A DNA stretch of 64,000 nt from Pseudonocardia sp. TRM90224 (lineage in GTDB: Bacteria; Actinomycetota; Actinomycetes; Mycobacteriales; Pseudonocardiaceae), in contig NZ_JAJGSX010000034.1 in the NCBI RefSeq assembly GCF_021245725.1, positions 32,079 through 96,078 of the forward strand, written 5' to 3'. Position 1 is the stretch's first letter. Every line of letters starts with the position of its first letter. A program made the translations under genes and the position numbers. This document shows positions 1 to 8,374 of this stretch, piece by piece. Under the pieces are notes generated by a model, which had not been told where the DNA came from, searched no databases, and saw only the letters and a list, made by a program, of their open reading frames with translations.

Positions 1-342
1 CGCGACGAGCGTGGAGTCGGCCGGGGCCGGGAGGGCGAGCTCCTTCAACCGGATGTTCCCGTTGGACTCGGGCTGCCCGGCGTACGGGGCCACGAAGTCC
101 TTGAGCAGGAACGGGACGCCGGTGAAGGGGCCGGCCGGGAGCCCGGCGGCGACGGTCGCCCGGGCGTGGTCGAACCACCGCATTGCGACCGCGTTGATCG
201 TGGGGTCCAGCGCCTCGATCCGCTCGATCGCGGCTTCGAGCAGCTCCGCGGCGGACACCTCGCCCGACCGGAGCAGATCTGCCTGGTCGGTGGCGTCCAT
301 CCAGCGCGTCTGCGCCGCGAGGCCGCCGGAGATCGTCGTCAC
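1..342 (-). CDS. amidase N-terminal part (runs off the left edge)
   Basis: This is the first 114 codons of a protein of the amidase-signature (GatA-like) family, which hydrolyses amide bonds through a Ser-Ser-Lys triad. The segment with the pattern GVPFLLKDF near residue 85 matches the conserved GVPxxxKD stretch that carries the catalytic lysine; the Ser-rich loop lies outside the window. The start is GTG and overlaps the TGA of the upstream cupin gene by four bases (GTGA), so the two are translationally coupled. It is the last visible gene of an IclR-cupin-amidase operon. The substrate cannot be told from the visible part. Confidence 0.8.
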   Translation of the reverse strand, partial: MTTISGGLAAQTRWMDATDQADLLRSGEVSAAELLEAAIERIEALDPTINAVAMRWFDHARATVAAGLPAGPFTGVPFLLKDFVAPYAGQPESNGNIRLKELALPAPADSTLVA

Positions 343-647
343 GACCCGGCACCTCCGAGGACCTCGACGAGGATGTTCTTGTAGCGGTGGGCACCGATGT
401 TGGTGAAGCTGTGCAGCTCCCCCGCGCCGTGCCACTCGACGGTCTCGCCGCTGAGCGCGCGCTCGACCGGCTCGCCGTTCGCGTTGTGCACCTCCAGCCG
501 GCCGTCGGTCAGGTTCACGAGCAGGTACGGGTTCTCGTGCAGGTGCAGCGCGAGCTCACCGCCCGCGGCCACGTCGACCAGCCACACACGGATGGAGTCG
601 TTCTCGAACAGGACGCGGTTGCCCACCGGGGCGAGTTGCGCGTTCAC
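339..647 (-). CDS. small cupin-domain protein
   Basis: A 102-residue single-domain cupin. It has the pattern ELALHLHENPYLLVNL followed by a Gly-rich turn and a second motif around GAGELHSFTN, which together form the small beta-barrel and its metal or ligand pocket. It starts with GTG one base after the IclR stop codon region and overlaps the amidase start. Small cupins next to catabolic amidases usually act as accessory isomerases, dioxygenase-like enzymes or substrate sensors; nothing in the sequence decides between these. Two His in the first motif support metal binding by inference. Confidence 0.75.
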   Translation of the reverse strand: MNAQLAPVGNRVLFENDSIRVWLVDVAAGGELALHLHENPYLLVNLTDGRLEVHNANGEPVERALSGETVEWHGAGELHSFTNIGAHRYKNILVEVLGGAGS

Positions 648-648
648 T

Positions 649-1455
649 TCAGTTGCCCTTCTTCCGGTTCAGTCGGAATGCCTGTGTGAGCTCGGCGGCG
701 TCGCGGGAGATCTCCCGGCACACCTCGACCATGCGCCGTCCCCGTTCTAGGACGTCGTCGTCGCTCCACTTCGCACTGATGTTCGCGATCGCCGCTGCAC
801 CGAGCACCTCCGACCGCGCGTTGAGGATCGGTGCCGCGACCGCGGAGATCCCGACCTCGACGTCGCCGGCGCTGATGGCGTAACCGACATCGCGGATCTC
901 CGCGAGGTCGCGGGCCACGAGATCGGGATCGGTCGGGGTCGCGTCCGTGAACGGCGCGAGCGAACCCGCCAGGTACTCGTCGATCAACGGTTGCGGCGCG
1001 TGCGCCAGCACCGCGCGGGACGCGGCCCCGACGTGCAGCGGCAACCGCTTGCCGACGTCGCAGAACAAGTGCACGTTCAGGTCACCGTTGATCCTGTCGA
1101 CGAACACGACGTGATCGCCGTCGGGGATCGCGAGCGTGATGCACTCGGTGTAGTGGTCCGCGAGCGTCGAGAGGCGGCCTTCGGCGACCTTCCGCAGGTT
1201 CGTGCGGTCCAGCAGCATCCGCGACATCTCGACGACCTGCCACGTCATCACGTACCCGGCACCGGGGCCGGCCTGGCGGACGTACCCGCCGGCGATCAGG
1301 GTCGAGGCGACGCGGAACGCCGCGACCTCCGAGGTGCCCAGCTCGGCCGCCAGCTGGGCGAGGGGAACCGGACCCCGGGCGTGGGCGATGACCCGCAGGC
1401 CGTCGAGAACGCGGAGCGCGGAGGACAGCGTGTTCTTCTCCACCGCTGTACTCAT
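649..1455 (-). CDS. IclR-family transcriptional regulator
   Basis: A 268-residue regulator with an N-terminal winged helix-turn-helix (about residues 10-75, with the pattern LAQLAAELGTSEVAAFRVAS) and a C-terminal IclR effector-binding domain (about 85-260), the normal length for the family. IclR proteins bind a small aromatic or organic-acid ligand and control a neighbouring catabolic operon. This gene leads an operon with the cupin and amidase genes downstream, so it probably controls amide or ring-cleavage catabolism and itself. A palindrome overlapping its ribosome-binding site supports autoregulation. The start is ATG at 1455, after an AAAGGAA Shine-Dalgarno sequence. Confidence 0.88.
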   Translation of the reverse strand: MSTAVEKNTLSSALRVLDGLRVIAHARGPVPLAQLAAELGTSEVAAFRVASTLIAGGYVRQAGPGAGYVMTWQVVEMSRMLLDRTNLRKVAEGRLSTLADHYTECITLAIPDGDHVVFVDRINGDLNVHLFCDVGKRLPLHVGAASRAVLAHAPQPLIDEYLAGSLAPFTDATPTDPDLVARDLAEIRDVGYAISAGDVEVGISAVAAPILNARSEVLGAAAIANISAKWSDDDVLERGRRMVEVCREISRDAAELTQAFRLNRKKGN

Positions 1456-1461
1456 TAATTC

Positions 1462-1478
1462 CTTTCATTATCTGAAAG
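1462..1478. promoter_or_regulatory. candidate IclR autoregulatory palindrome
   Basis: A 6-bp perfect inverted repeat, CTTTCA-TTATC-TGAAAG, sits 7 bases upstream of the iclR start and overlaps its ribosome-binding site. Its position suggests an operator through which the IclR protein blocks its own operon. The assignment to IclR is inference from position. Confidence 0.4.
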
Positions 1479-1669
1479 TTGACTTGCGTTGTTGGAAAGC
1501 GGGCTCGACAGTAGGTCGCCGCTGAACCCTCGTCAAGTCGGGCTCCCCGCACCGGCTGGGAGCATTCCCCTACCCGGGTTGTCGGGCCCGCCGTGATGTG
1601 ATCGACAAGGCACTCGGGAGACCGCTGATCAGCGGCTTCTCCCAGTGGCTGAGCACGGGCCGCCCGTCG

Positions 1670-2233
1670 TCAGCGGGCGGCCATCCCCTGCCAGATCAGG
1701 TCGGTGAGGCGCTCGGCGTCGCCTCGCCAGTCGTCGTCCGGGTCGAGGAACATCAGGCCGGCCAGGCCGCGCAGCGCGGTCCCGGGGTCGATGTCCGCGC
1801 GCACCGTCCCGGCCCGGACGTTCGCCTCCACCAGCATCGACGCCGCGCCGTGCATCGCCTTGTACGCGTCGGCGACCACACCCTCCGCCGACGCGCTCGC
1901 GGCCTTCAGCGCGGCCGCCAGTCCTCTTTTGGTCATCATGTAGCGCGCGAGGTGCTCGGTCGCCCAGGTGCGGAACGCCTGCTCCGGGCTCTGCGACTCC
2001 AGCAGCGCCGGCACGATCTCGACGATCTGGCGCACCTCGCGCTCGTAGACGGCCAGCACGAGCGCGTCCTGCGTGGGGAAGTGCCGGTAAACGGTCCCGA
2101 CGCCCACGCCGGCCTGCTTCGCGATGGCGTTGAACGAGAGGTCTCCCGCGGTGATCGACTGCGCGGCGGCGGCGAGGATGCGGTCGTGGTTGCGCCGGGT
2201 GTCCGCGCGGCGGTGGCTGACCGATCCCGTCAT
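1670..2233 (-). CDS. TetR-family regulator of the molybdenum hydroxylase operon
   Basis: A 187-residue TetR regulator. The N-terminal helix-turn-helix spans about residues 12-58 (pattern FNAIAKQAGVGVGTVYRHFPTQ), followed by an all-helical ligand-binding domain with an ALxxAVY helix. It is transcribed away from the three-subunit oxidoreductase operon; the 142-bp gap between them holds an 18-bp inverted repeat that fits a TetR operator. TetR proteins generally repress and are released by the substrate or a product. The likely ligand here is an aldehyde or N-heterocycle, which is inference. Confidence 0.88.
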   Translation of the reverse strand: MTGSVSHRRADTRRNHDRILAAAAQSITAGDLSFNAIAKQAGVGVGTVYRHFPTQDALVLAVYEREVRQIVEIVPALLESQSPEQAFRTWATEHLARYMMTKRGLAAALKAASASAEGVVADAYKAMHGAASMLVEANVRAGTVRADIDPGTALRGLAGLMFLDPDDDWRGDAERLTDLIWQGMAAR

Positions 2234-2266
2234 CGCCCCTCCATAGGATCACCGACGCCGTGGCGA

Positions 2267-2284
2267 AGCGGATAAACATCCGCT
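2267..2284. promoter_or_regulatory. candidate TetR operator
   Basis: Perfect inverted repeat AGCGGAT-AAAC-ATCCGCT (7-bp arms, 4-bp spacer), located between the divergent tetR gene (start 2233) and the oxidoreductase operon (start 2376). Size, symmetry and position are those of a TetR-family operator able to control both directions. Confidence 0.55.
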
Positions 2285-2375
2285 AGCGTTGGTGGTGGCG
2301 CCGAAACCGCTCGACCCCCCACCACCGGACCCCGCCGACGTCTCCTCGGCGGAGTGCCCGCGGAAAGAGACATCA

Positions 2376-2828
2376 GTGGACATCTCACTCGAGATCAATG
2401 GTAAGCCCCAACAACTGGACGTCGAGCCGGGCGTGACCCTCTTGGACGCGCTCCGCGAACGCCTCGACGTCACCGGCCCGAAGAAGGGCTGCGACCGGGG
2501 ACAGTGCGGAGCGTGCACCGTGCACGTCGGCGGCAAGCCGGTGCTCTCGTGCCTGACGCTGGCCGCAACCGTGCGGCAGCCGGTCACGACCGTGGAAGGC
2601 CTCGCCGACGGCGACGAGCTGCAACCCGTCCAGCGGGCGTTCGTCGACCAGGACGCCCTGCAGTGCGGGTTCTGCACGTCGGGCCAGCTCATGTCGGCCG
2701 TCGCCGCGGTCGAGCAGGACGTCGCGGACGTCCGGGAGTTCATGTCCGGCAACCTGTGCCGCTGCGCGGCCTACCCGAACATCGTCGCGGCGATCGAGCA
2801 GGTGAGGCAGGCCGATGCGACGGTTTGA
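2376..2828 (+). CDS. aldehyde/heterocycle oxidoreductase, [2Fe-2S] subunit (PaoA/YagT type)
   Basis: A 150-residue electron-transfer subunit of a xanthine-oxidase-family enzyme. The N-terminal plant-type ferredoxin cluster uses Cys39, 44, 47 and 59 (pattern CDRGQCGAC), and the second all-helical cluster uses Cys97, 100, 128 and 130 (CGFC ... CRC). It passes electrons from the molybdenum site to FAD. The start chosen is GTG 2376, preceded by GAAAGAGA; an in-frame upstream extension to 2289 is Pro-rich and unlike the family. No Tat signal is seen, so the enzyme is probably cytoplasmic, unlike Escherichia coli PaoABC. It overlaps the next gene by 14 bases. Confidence 0.92.
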   Translation: MDISLEINGKPQQLDVEPGVTLLDALRERLDVTGPKKGCDRGQCGACTVHVGGKPVLSCLTLAATVRQPVTTVEGLADGDELQPVQRAFVDQDALQCGFCTSGQLMSAVAAVEQDVADVREFMSGNLCRCAAYPNIVAAIEQVRQADATV

Positions 2829-3777
2829 GCTCACCGCACCCGATACCGTCGACGCCGCGCTCGCCGCACCCGGCACGTTCCTCGCCGGCGGGACGACGCT
2901 GGTCGACCTGATGAAGCTCGACGTGCTGACCCCCGAGCACGTGCTGGACATCAACGCGCTGCCACTGCACGGGATCAGCACTTCAGATGGGCTGCGGATC
3001 GGTGCACTGGAGCGGATGAGCGATGTCGCCGCCCATGCCGGGGTCTACCCGATGATCACGCGCGCGCTGCTCGCGAGCGCGTCGCAGCAGCTGCGGAACA
3101 TGGCCAGCATCGGCGGCAACCTGATGCAGCGCACCCGCTGCAGCTACTTCCGCGACGTCGCGATGCCGTGCAACAGGCGCGACCCCGGCAGCGGCTGCCC
3201 CGCGATCGAGGGCAGCAACCGCATGCACGCGGTGCTGGGCACGAGCGACTCGTGCGTCGCCACCCACGCCAGCGACCTGGCCGTCGCGCTGGTGGCGCTC
3301 GACGCGCAGGTCCGGCTGGTCCGCACCGGCGGGGAACGCACCGTCGCGCTGGCCGACTTCTACCGCACCCCGGGCGACTCCCCCGAGGTCGAGCACGACC
3401 TGCGCCCCGGCGAGCTGATCAGCGAGGTGCTGGTGCCGCGGCTCGACTGGGCCGCCCGCTCCACGTACGTGAAGGTGCGCGACCGGCAGTCCTACGAGTT
3501 CGCGCTCTGCTCCGCGGCGGTCGCCCTCGACGTCGTGGACTCGCGCATCGTCGACGCCCGGGTGGCGGTCGGCGGCGTGGCGACCGTGCCGTGGCGGCTG
3601 CCGACGGTGGAGGCGGCCCTGCGCGGCGCGCCCGTCACGCAGGAGGCGTTCGAGGACGCGGCGGCGGGGGCGGCCGAGGGCGCCCGACCGCTGTCGCACA
3701 ACGGCTTCAAGGTGCCATTGCTGCGGCGGACCGTCGTCCGCGCGCTGCTCGAACTGACGCAGGAGGAACGGGCGTGA
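2815..3777 (+). CDS. aldehyde/heterocycle oxidoreductase, FAD subunit with extra [4Fe-4S] insert (PaoB/YagS type)
   Basis: A 320-residue CoxM-type FAD-binding subunit. The FAD motifs FLAGGTT (about residue 22) and ASIGGNL (about 97) are present, followed by the C-terminal CO-dehydrogenase flavoprotein domain. Between them lies an insert with Cys109, 119, 128 and 147 (patterns RTRCSYFRD, PCNRR, SGCPA). In E. coli PaoB the same insert carries a [4Fe-4S] cluster, so this protein belongs to that subgroup and not to the plain xanthine dehydrogenase type. It overlaps both neighbours (14 and 4 bases), showing tight coupling of the operon. Confidence 0.92.
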   Translation: MRRFELTAPDTVDAALAAPGTFLAGGTTLVDLMKLDVLTPEHVLDINALPLHGISTSDGLRIGALERMSDVAAHAGVYPMITRALLASASQQLRNMASIGGNLMQRTRCSYFRDVAMPCNRRDPGSGCPAIEGSNRMHAVLGTSDSCVATHASDLAVALVALDAQVRLVRTGGERTVALADFYRTPGDSPEVEHDLRPGELISEVLVPRLDWAARSTYVKVRDRQSYEFALCSAAVALDVVDSRIVDARVAVGGVATVPWRLPTVEAALRGAPVTQEAFEDAAAGAAEGARPLSHNGFKVPLLRRTVVRALLELTQEERA

Positions 3778-5948
3778 CCACCAGGTTGGACGGCCCGATG
3801 AAGGTCACGGGCCAGGCGAGGTACGGGACGGACCACAACGTCCCCGGCATGCTGTTCGGCTACGTCGTGCTCAGCACGATCGCGCACGGCGAGGTCGCGG
3901 CCATGGACGTCGCGGCGGCGAAGAGCGCCCCCGGTGTTGTCGCCGTGTACACGCCGTTCGAGCCGCTGGAGCTGCACACGCCGGTCTCGATGCTCGGCAG
4001 CACGTGGGTGCCGCTGCAGAACACCGAGGTCGCCTACTACGGCCAGCCGATCGGCTTCGTCGTCGCGGAGAGCTTCGAGCAGGCCCGCGACGCGGCGGCG
4101 CTCGTCGAGGTCGCCTACCACGAGCTGCCGGCGCTCACCTCGATGGCGGCGGGCCTCGCAACGGCCGAGGATGCACCTCCGGCCAGGGACGGCTCGCCGC
4201 CCTCGCTCGCCGTGCTCGCCCCCGACGTCGAGTCCATCGAGCACGCGCTGGCGGCCAGCCCCGTGGTCGTCGAGGCGATGTACTCCACCGCCACGCAGAA
4301 CCACGCCGCGATGGAGCCGCACTCGGCCGTCGCGATCTGGGAGGGCGAGCGGCTGACAGTCCACAGCGGCAACCAGGCCGCCAACCTCCAGGCCATCTCG
4401 CTGGCGGACGCGCTGGGCGTCGAGCACTCGGCGGTCCGTTCCGTGAACCCGTTCGTCGGCGGGGCGTTCGGCGGCAAGGGCCACACCGCGGTGCCCGCGT
4501 TCCTGGCCGCCGCGGCGGCGCGCGAGCTGGGCCGGCCCGTCAAGGCCGCGCTCACCCGGGAGCAGGTCTTCACCGCCACCGCCGGCCGTCCAGCGACCGT
4601 GCAGCGGCTCGCCATCGGCGCCGAGCGGGACGGCACGCTGGTCGCGCTGCGCCACGACTCGTGGTCGAGCACGCCGATGGACCGGTCGTTCATCGAGCCG
4701 ACCTCGCACGGCACCTCACGGGAGTGGTACACGACGCCGAACGTCGCCATCAGCCAGAAGATGGTGCCGCTGAACATCCCGCCGACGACGTTCATGCGCG
4801 CACCGGGTGAGGCGCCGGGATCGTTCGCGTTGGAGAGCGCGATGGACGAGCTCGCCGTCGCGCTGGAGATGGACCCGATCGAGCTGCGCATGCGCAACAG
4901 CTCGCTCGCGCCGCCCGGCAAGGACCTGCAGTGGTCGAGCAAGCATCTCGACGAGTGCTACGCCGCCGGAGCGGCCCGGTTCGGCTGGGCGCAGCGCACG
5001 CCGACGGGCCGCGTCGAGGGCGACTGGCTCGTCGGCCTCGGCACCGCCACCGCGATGTTCCCGGCGCTGCGGTTCCCCGCGTCCGTCCAGGTCATGTTGC
5101 GCGACGACGGCACGGCCGAGGTCGCGACCAGCGGCGCCGACCCGGGCACCGGCCTGCTGACCGTCATGGCGCTGGTCGGCGCGAGCTCGCTCGACATCGC
5201 ACCCGAGCGGGTCACCGCGCAGCTGGGCGATTCGACACTGCCTGCCGGCGGCCTGTCCGGCGGCTCGACGGCCACCGCGAGCGCCGGCTCGGCGATCATG
5301 GTCGCCGCCCCGAAGGTGATCGACGACCTGCTCGCGCTGGCCGCCGCGCCCGGGGCGCCGTTCGAGGGCGTAGAGGTCAGCTACGCCGACGGCCACGTGC
5401 TTGCCGCCGACGGTCGGAGCCTCACGTTCGGCGAGGTGCTGAAGGCGACCGGGCGCCCGTCGATCGCGGCCATCGGCTCCTCGGCACCGGGCGAGGAGCT
5501 GACCAAGCACTCGTTCAGCTCGTTCGGCGCACAGTTCTGCGAGGTCCGGGTGCACCGGTGGACGCGGGAGGTCCGGGTGTCACGGATGCTCGGTGTGTTC
5601 GACGCCGGCCGGATCATCAACGAGCAGGCGGCCCGCAGCCAGATCATCGGCGGCATGATCTGGGGCGTCTCGGCCGCGCTGCACGAGGGCCTGGAGATCG
5701 AGGGGAACGGCCGGCTGGCCAACGGCGACCTCGCGGGCTACCTGATCCCGGTGAACGCCGACATCCCCGAGGTCGACGTCCAGTTCGTGCAGTACCCCGA
5801 CACCCTGCACAACCCGCTCGGCGCGCGCGGGCTGGGCGAGATCGGCGTGGTCGGCATGGCGGCCGCGGTCGCGAACGCCGTCCACAACGCCACCGGCACG
5901 CGAGTGCGCCACATCCCCATCACGATCGAGGACCTCCTGGAGGACTGA
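3774..5948 (+). CDS. aldehyde/heterocycle oxidoreductase, molybdopterin subunit (PaoC/YagR type)
   Basis: A 724-residue catalytic subunit of the molybdenum hydroxylase. An N-terminal hammerhead domain starts with the pattern KVTGQARYGTD; the molybdopterin-contacting loop GGAFGGKG follows near residue 230, then RAPGE, and the C-terminal GARGLGEIG carries the expected catalytic Glu. It lacks the AYRCSFR active-site loop of carbon monoxide dehydrogenase. Such enzymes hydroxylate aldehydes or N-heteroaromatic rings with water as oxygen source. The GTG start overlaps the previous TGA by four bases. The neighbouring nucleobase permease favours a purine- or pyrimidine-like substrate, which is inference. 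Confidence 0.92.
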   Translation: MTTRLDGPMKVTGQARYGTDHNVPGMLFGYVVLSTIAHGEVAAMDVAAAKSAPGVVAVYTPFEPLELHTPVSMLGSTWVPLQNTEVAYYGQPIGFVVAESFEQARDAAALVEVAYHELPALTSMAAGLATAEDAPPARDGSPPSLAVLAPDVESIEHALAASPVVVEAMYSTATQNHAAMEPHSAVAIWEGERLTVHSGNQAANLQAISLADALGVEHSAVRSVNPFVGGAFGGKGHTAVPAFLAAAAARELGRPVKAALTREQVFTATAGRPATVQRLAIGAERDGTLVALRHDSWSSTPMDRSFIEPTSHGTSREWYTTPNVAISQKMVPLNIPPTTFMRAPGEAPGSFALESAMDELAVALEMDPIELRMRNSSLAPPGKDLQWSSKHLDECYAAGAARFGWAQRTPTGRVEGDWLVGLGTATAMFPALRFPASVQVMLRDDGTAEVATSGADPGTGLLTVMALVGASSLDIAPERVTAQLGDSTLPAGGLSGGSTATASAGSAIMVAAPKVIDDLLALAAAPGAPFEGVEVSYADGHVLAADGRSLTFGEVLKATGRPSIAAIGSSAPGEELTKHSFSSFGAQFCEVRVHRWTREVRVSRMLGVFDAGRIINEQAARSQIIGGMIWGVSAALHEGLEIEGNGRLANGDLAGYLIPVNADIPEVDVQFVQYPDTLHNPLGARGLGEIGVVGMAAAVANAVHNATGTRVRHIPITIEDLLED

Positions 5949-5962
5949 CGTCACACAGCCGG

Positions 5963-6002
5963 TGGTGTCGTCACACAGGTCATGACCTGTGTGACGACAC
6001 CA
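5963..6002. terminator. 40-bp perfect palindrome between convergent genes (bidirectional terminator)
   Basis: A 20-bp arm beginning TGGTGTCGTCACACAGG is followed without a loop by its exact reverse complement. It stands 14 bp after the stop of the molybdopterin subunit gene and 32 bp from the stop of the convergent permease gene, where one hairpin can stop transcription from both sides. No U-tract is visible, as is common in actinomycetes. Confidence 0.65.
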
Positions 6003-6034
6003 TCCGGTATGTGCGGTGGGACCTGCGGGATGGC

Positions 6035-7558
6035 TCAGGCCGTGCTGGTGATCGGCGGGATGGGCCGGTCGGTCGAGCGGACGAGCCAGGGCCCCGCCGG
6101 GCCGTAGACACCGTCCGGTTCCGGGAAGAGCGCCAGCAGGGCGAGGTAGAGCGCCGCCGCCACGGTCATGGAGAGCGGCAGGCCGATGTCGATGCCACCG
6201 ACGAGGTTGCCCAGCGGGCCGACGAACTGCCCGGAGATGTTGGTGAACAGCAGCCCGAGCGTCGCCGCGACCAGCCACGCGCCGAGCCCGCGCCAGTTCC
6301 AGCCGTGGTCGAACCAGTAGCGGCCGCCGCGCTGGCGCCGGTTGAACACCTGCAGGGCCTCCGGGTCGTACCAGCCGCGACGTGTCGCGAGCCCGATCAG
6401 CATCACGACCATCCACGGCGCGGTGAACGTGATGATCAGCGACGCGAACGTCGACACGCTCTGCACCACGTCGAACGCGAACCGCCCCAGGAAGATCAGC
6501 CCGATCGACACCACGCCGATCAGCACCGTGGCCTGCACCCGCGACAGCCGCGGGAAGATGCTGGAGAAGTCCAGCCCGGTCCCGTACAGCGCCGTGGTGC
6601 CGGTGGACATCCCGCCGATGACCGCGAGCAGGACGAGCGGCACGAAGTACCACGCCGGCGAGATCGCCAGCAGCCCGCCGACGTAGTTGGGCGCGCCTGC
6701 GAAGAACTCCGGCGCCTGCGCGGCGATGATGCTGGCCGTGGCCAGCCCGAAGACGAACGGCAGGAGCGTGGCCAGCTGGGCGAAGAAGGCCGCGCCCATG
6801 CAGCGGATCGCGGGGGTCCGCGCCGGGATGTAGCGGCTCCAGTCGCCGAGGAACGCGCCGAAGGAGATCGGGTTGGCCACGACGATCAGCGCCGCCCCGA
6901 TGAACGCGGCCCAGAAACCGGGGCTCGCGGTGCCGTCGGCGAAGGATCCGGCGTAACCGGGATCGAAGGACCCCCCGAAGGCCACGATCCCGAGCAGGAA
7001 CAGCGCGCTCGCCGAGATCACCGCGATCTTGTTGACCAGCAGCATGAACCGGAACCCGTAGATGCACACGACCAGCACGAGCACCGCGAACACGCCGTAC
7101 GCGACCGCGTAGGCGGGGATCGAGGACGTGCCGCCCGTCATCCGGTCCACCGCTCCGACGAGCGCGTCACCCGAGCTCCACACCGAGATCGAGAAGAACG
7201 TGATCGCGGTGAGCAGCGAGAGGAACGACCCCACGATCCGCCCGTGCACACCCAGGTGCGCCGAGGAGGACACCGCGTTGTTGGTGCCGTTGCGCGGCCC
7301 GAACAGCGCCATCGGGCTCAGGATCACCGCACCGACCACCAGCCCCAGCACCGTCGCGGTCAGCCCCTGCCAGAACGAGAGCCCGAACAGGATCGGGAAC
7401 GAGCCGAGGAACGCGGTTGCGAACGTGTTCGCCCCGCCGAAGGTCAACCGGAACAGGTCCAGCGGCTTCGCGTTCCGCTCGGCGTCGGGGATGCGCTCGA
7501 CGCCGTGCTGCTCGACCTCGGTGACCGGCGGGGCGGCGGACAGGTCCGGAAGTGTCAT
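6035..7558 (-). CDS. NCS1-family nucleobase/cytosine permease
   Basis: A 507-residue membrane protein with about 12 transmembrane helices, of the nucleobase:cation symporter-1 family (CodB/PucI relatives). The N-terminal pattern PLDLFRLTFGGANTFATAFLG and the following GLSFWQG are typical for helix 1 and 2 of this family. It would import a purine, pyrimidine, hydantoin or allantoin-like compound with a cation. The start is ATG 7558; in-frame sequence upstream of it does not look like protein. It converges on the molybdenum hydroxylase operon, a common partnership for taking up and oxidising a heterocycle. The exact substrate is unknown. Confidence 0.87.
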   Translation of the reverse strand: MTLPDLSAAPPVTEVEQHGVERIPDAERNAKPLDLFRLTFGGANTFATAFLGSFPILFGLSFWQGLTATVLGLVVGAVILSPMALFGPRNGTNNAVSSSAHLGVHGRIVGSFLSLLTAITFFSISVWSSGDALVGAVDRMTGGTSSIPAYAVAYGVFAVLVLVVCIYGFRFMLLVNKIAVISASALFLLGIVAFGGSFDPGYAGSFADGTASPGFWAAFIGAALIVVANPISFGAFLGDWSRYIPARTPAIRCMGAAFFAQLATLLPFVFGLATASIIAAQAPEFFAGAPNYVGGLLAISPAWYFVPLVLLAVIGGMSTGTTALYGTGLDFSSIFPRLSRVQATVLIGVVSIGLIFLGRFAFDVVQSVSTFASLIITFTAPWMVVMLIGLATRRGWYDPEALQVFNRRQRGGRYWFDHGWNWRGLGAWLVAATLGLLFTNISGQFVGPLGNLVGGIDIGLPLSMTVAAALYLALLALFPEPDGVYGPAGPWLVRSTDRPIPPITSTA

Positions 7559-7683
7559 GGCGGCGGCACCTTCCTCGGTGGCGGCGATGCGATGCCGCAC
7601 CGTAGCCACGGGAGCCGCCCCGCTCCGATGGACGAATCGTCGATCAGTCGCGTCGCCGTTTGGACGAAACGGCACGGCCCAGC

Positions 7684-8316
7684 TCAGCGCAGGGCGTTCC
7701 CGACGAACTGCGCGAGCTCGGCGAAGAACGCGTCGTCGGCCGGTTGACCGCGGACGACGACGTGCTGGAGCACCGAGCCGGTCATGATGTCGGCCAGCAG
7801 CGCCCCGGAGACCCACGGCGGGCAACGTCCTGCCTTCTTCGCCGCGGCCACGAGCGCGTCGGCGGCCGCGATCTGCGGCTCGATCAGCTTCGCGCGGAAC
7901 TGGGCGCCCAGCTCCGGCTGGTGCACGGCCTCGGCGAGCAACCCCATCACGCAGTGCACGACGGCCGGGTCGGACAGCGACCGCGCCAGCAGGCGGCTGG
8001 CCGCGACGACGTCCTCGTTCTCCGCGCTGCCCGCCATACCCGACGGCAGCACCGCGTCCACCTCGACCGGCGGCGGCATGCGCTGCGCGACCAGGTCGAG
8101 CAGGACGGCCGCGCGGCTGGGCCAGCGCCGGTAGATGGCCGTCTTCGTCGTACCGGCGAGCTGGGCGAGCTCCTCCATCCGCACGCCGTGGTAGCCGCGG
8201 CGCACGACGAGCTCGGCCGCGGCGGCGAGCACCGCCGGGCCGAGCTCCGGATCACGCGGGCGACCGCCCGCGCCGGTCCCGGCCTTGCGCACTTCAGGGG
8301 TCACCCGCCGCATCAT
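7684..8316 (-). CDS. TetR-family regulator divergent from nuoH-like gene
   Basis: A 210-residue TetR protein: helix-turn-helix at about residues 25-75 (pattern MEELAQLAGTTKTAIYRRWPS) and a C-terminal TetR_C-like domain. The start is ATG 8316 (a second ATG follows at once). A 17-bp inverted repeat in the short gap to the divergent nuoH-like gene is probably its operator. The pairing suggests that the orphan NuoH-like protein is made only under a certain condition, for instance in response to a hydrophobic compound; this is inference. Confidence 0.87.
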   Translation of the reverse strand: MMRRVTPEVRKAGTGAGGRPRDPELGPAVLAAAAELVVRRGYHGVRMEELAQLAGTTKTAIYRRWPSRAAVLLDLVAQRMPPPVEVDAVLPSGMAGSAENEDVVAASRLLARSLSDPAVVHCVMGLLAEAVHQPELGAQFRAKLIEPQIAAADALVAAAKKAGRCPPWVSGALLADIMTGSVLQHVVVRGQPADDAFFAELAQFVGNALR

Positions 8317-8339
8317 GCCAGTTGCGCTACCCTCAGTTT

Positions 8340-8356
8340 CGCAACTAGCAGTTGCG
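8340..8356. promoter_or_regulatory. candidate TetR operator
   Basis: Perfect inverted repeat CGCAACT-AGC-AGTTGCG in the 58-bp gap between the divergent tetR and nuoH-like genes. A further half-site, AGTTGCG, lies 19 bp to the left (8320-8326), which would allow cooperative binding. It sits just before the ribosome-binding site of the nuoH-like gene. Confidence 0.6.
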
Positions 8357-8374
8357 TAACCAGTGGGAGGCCTC

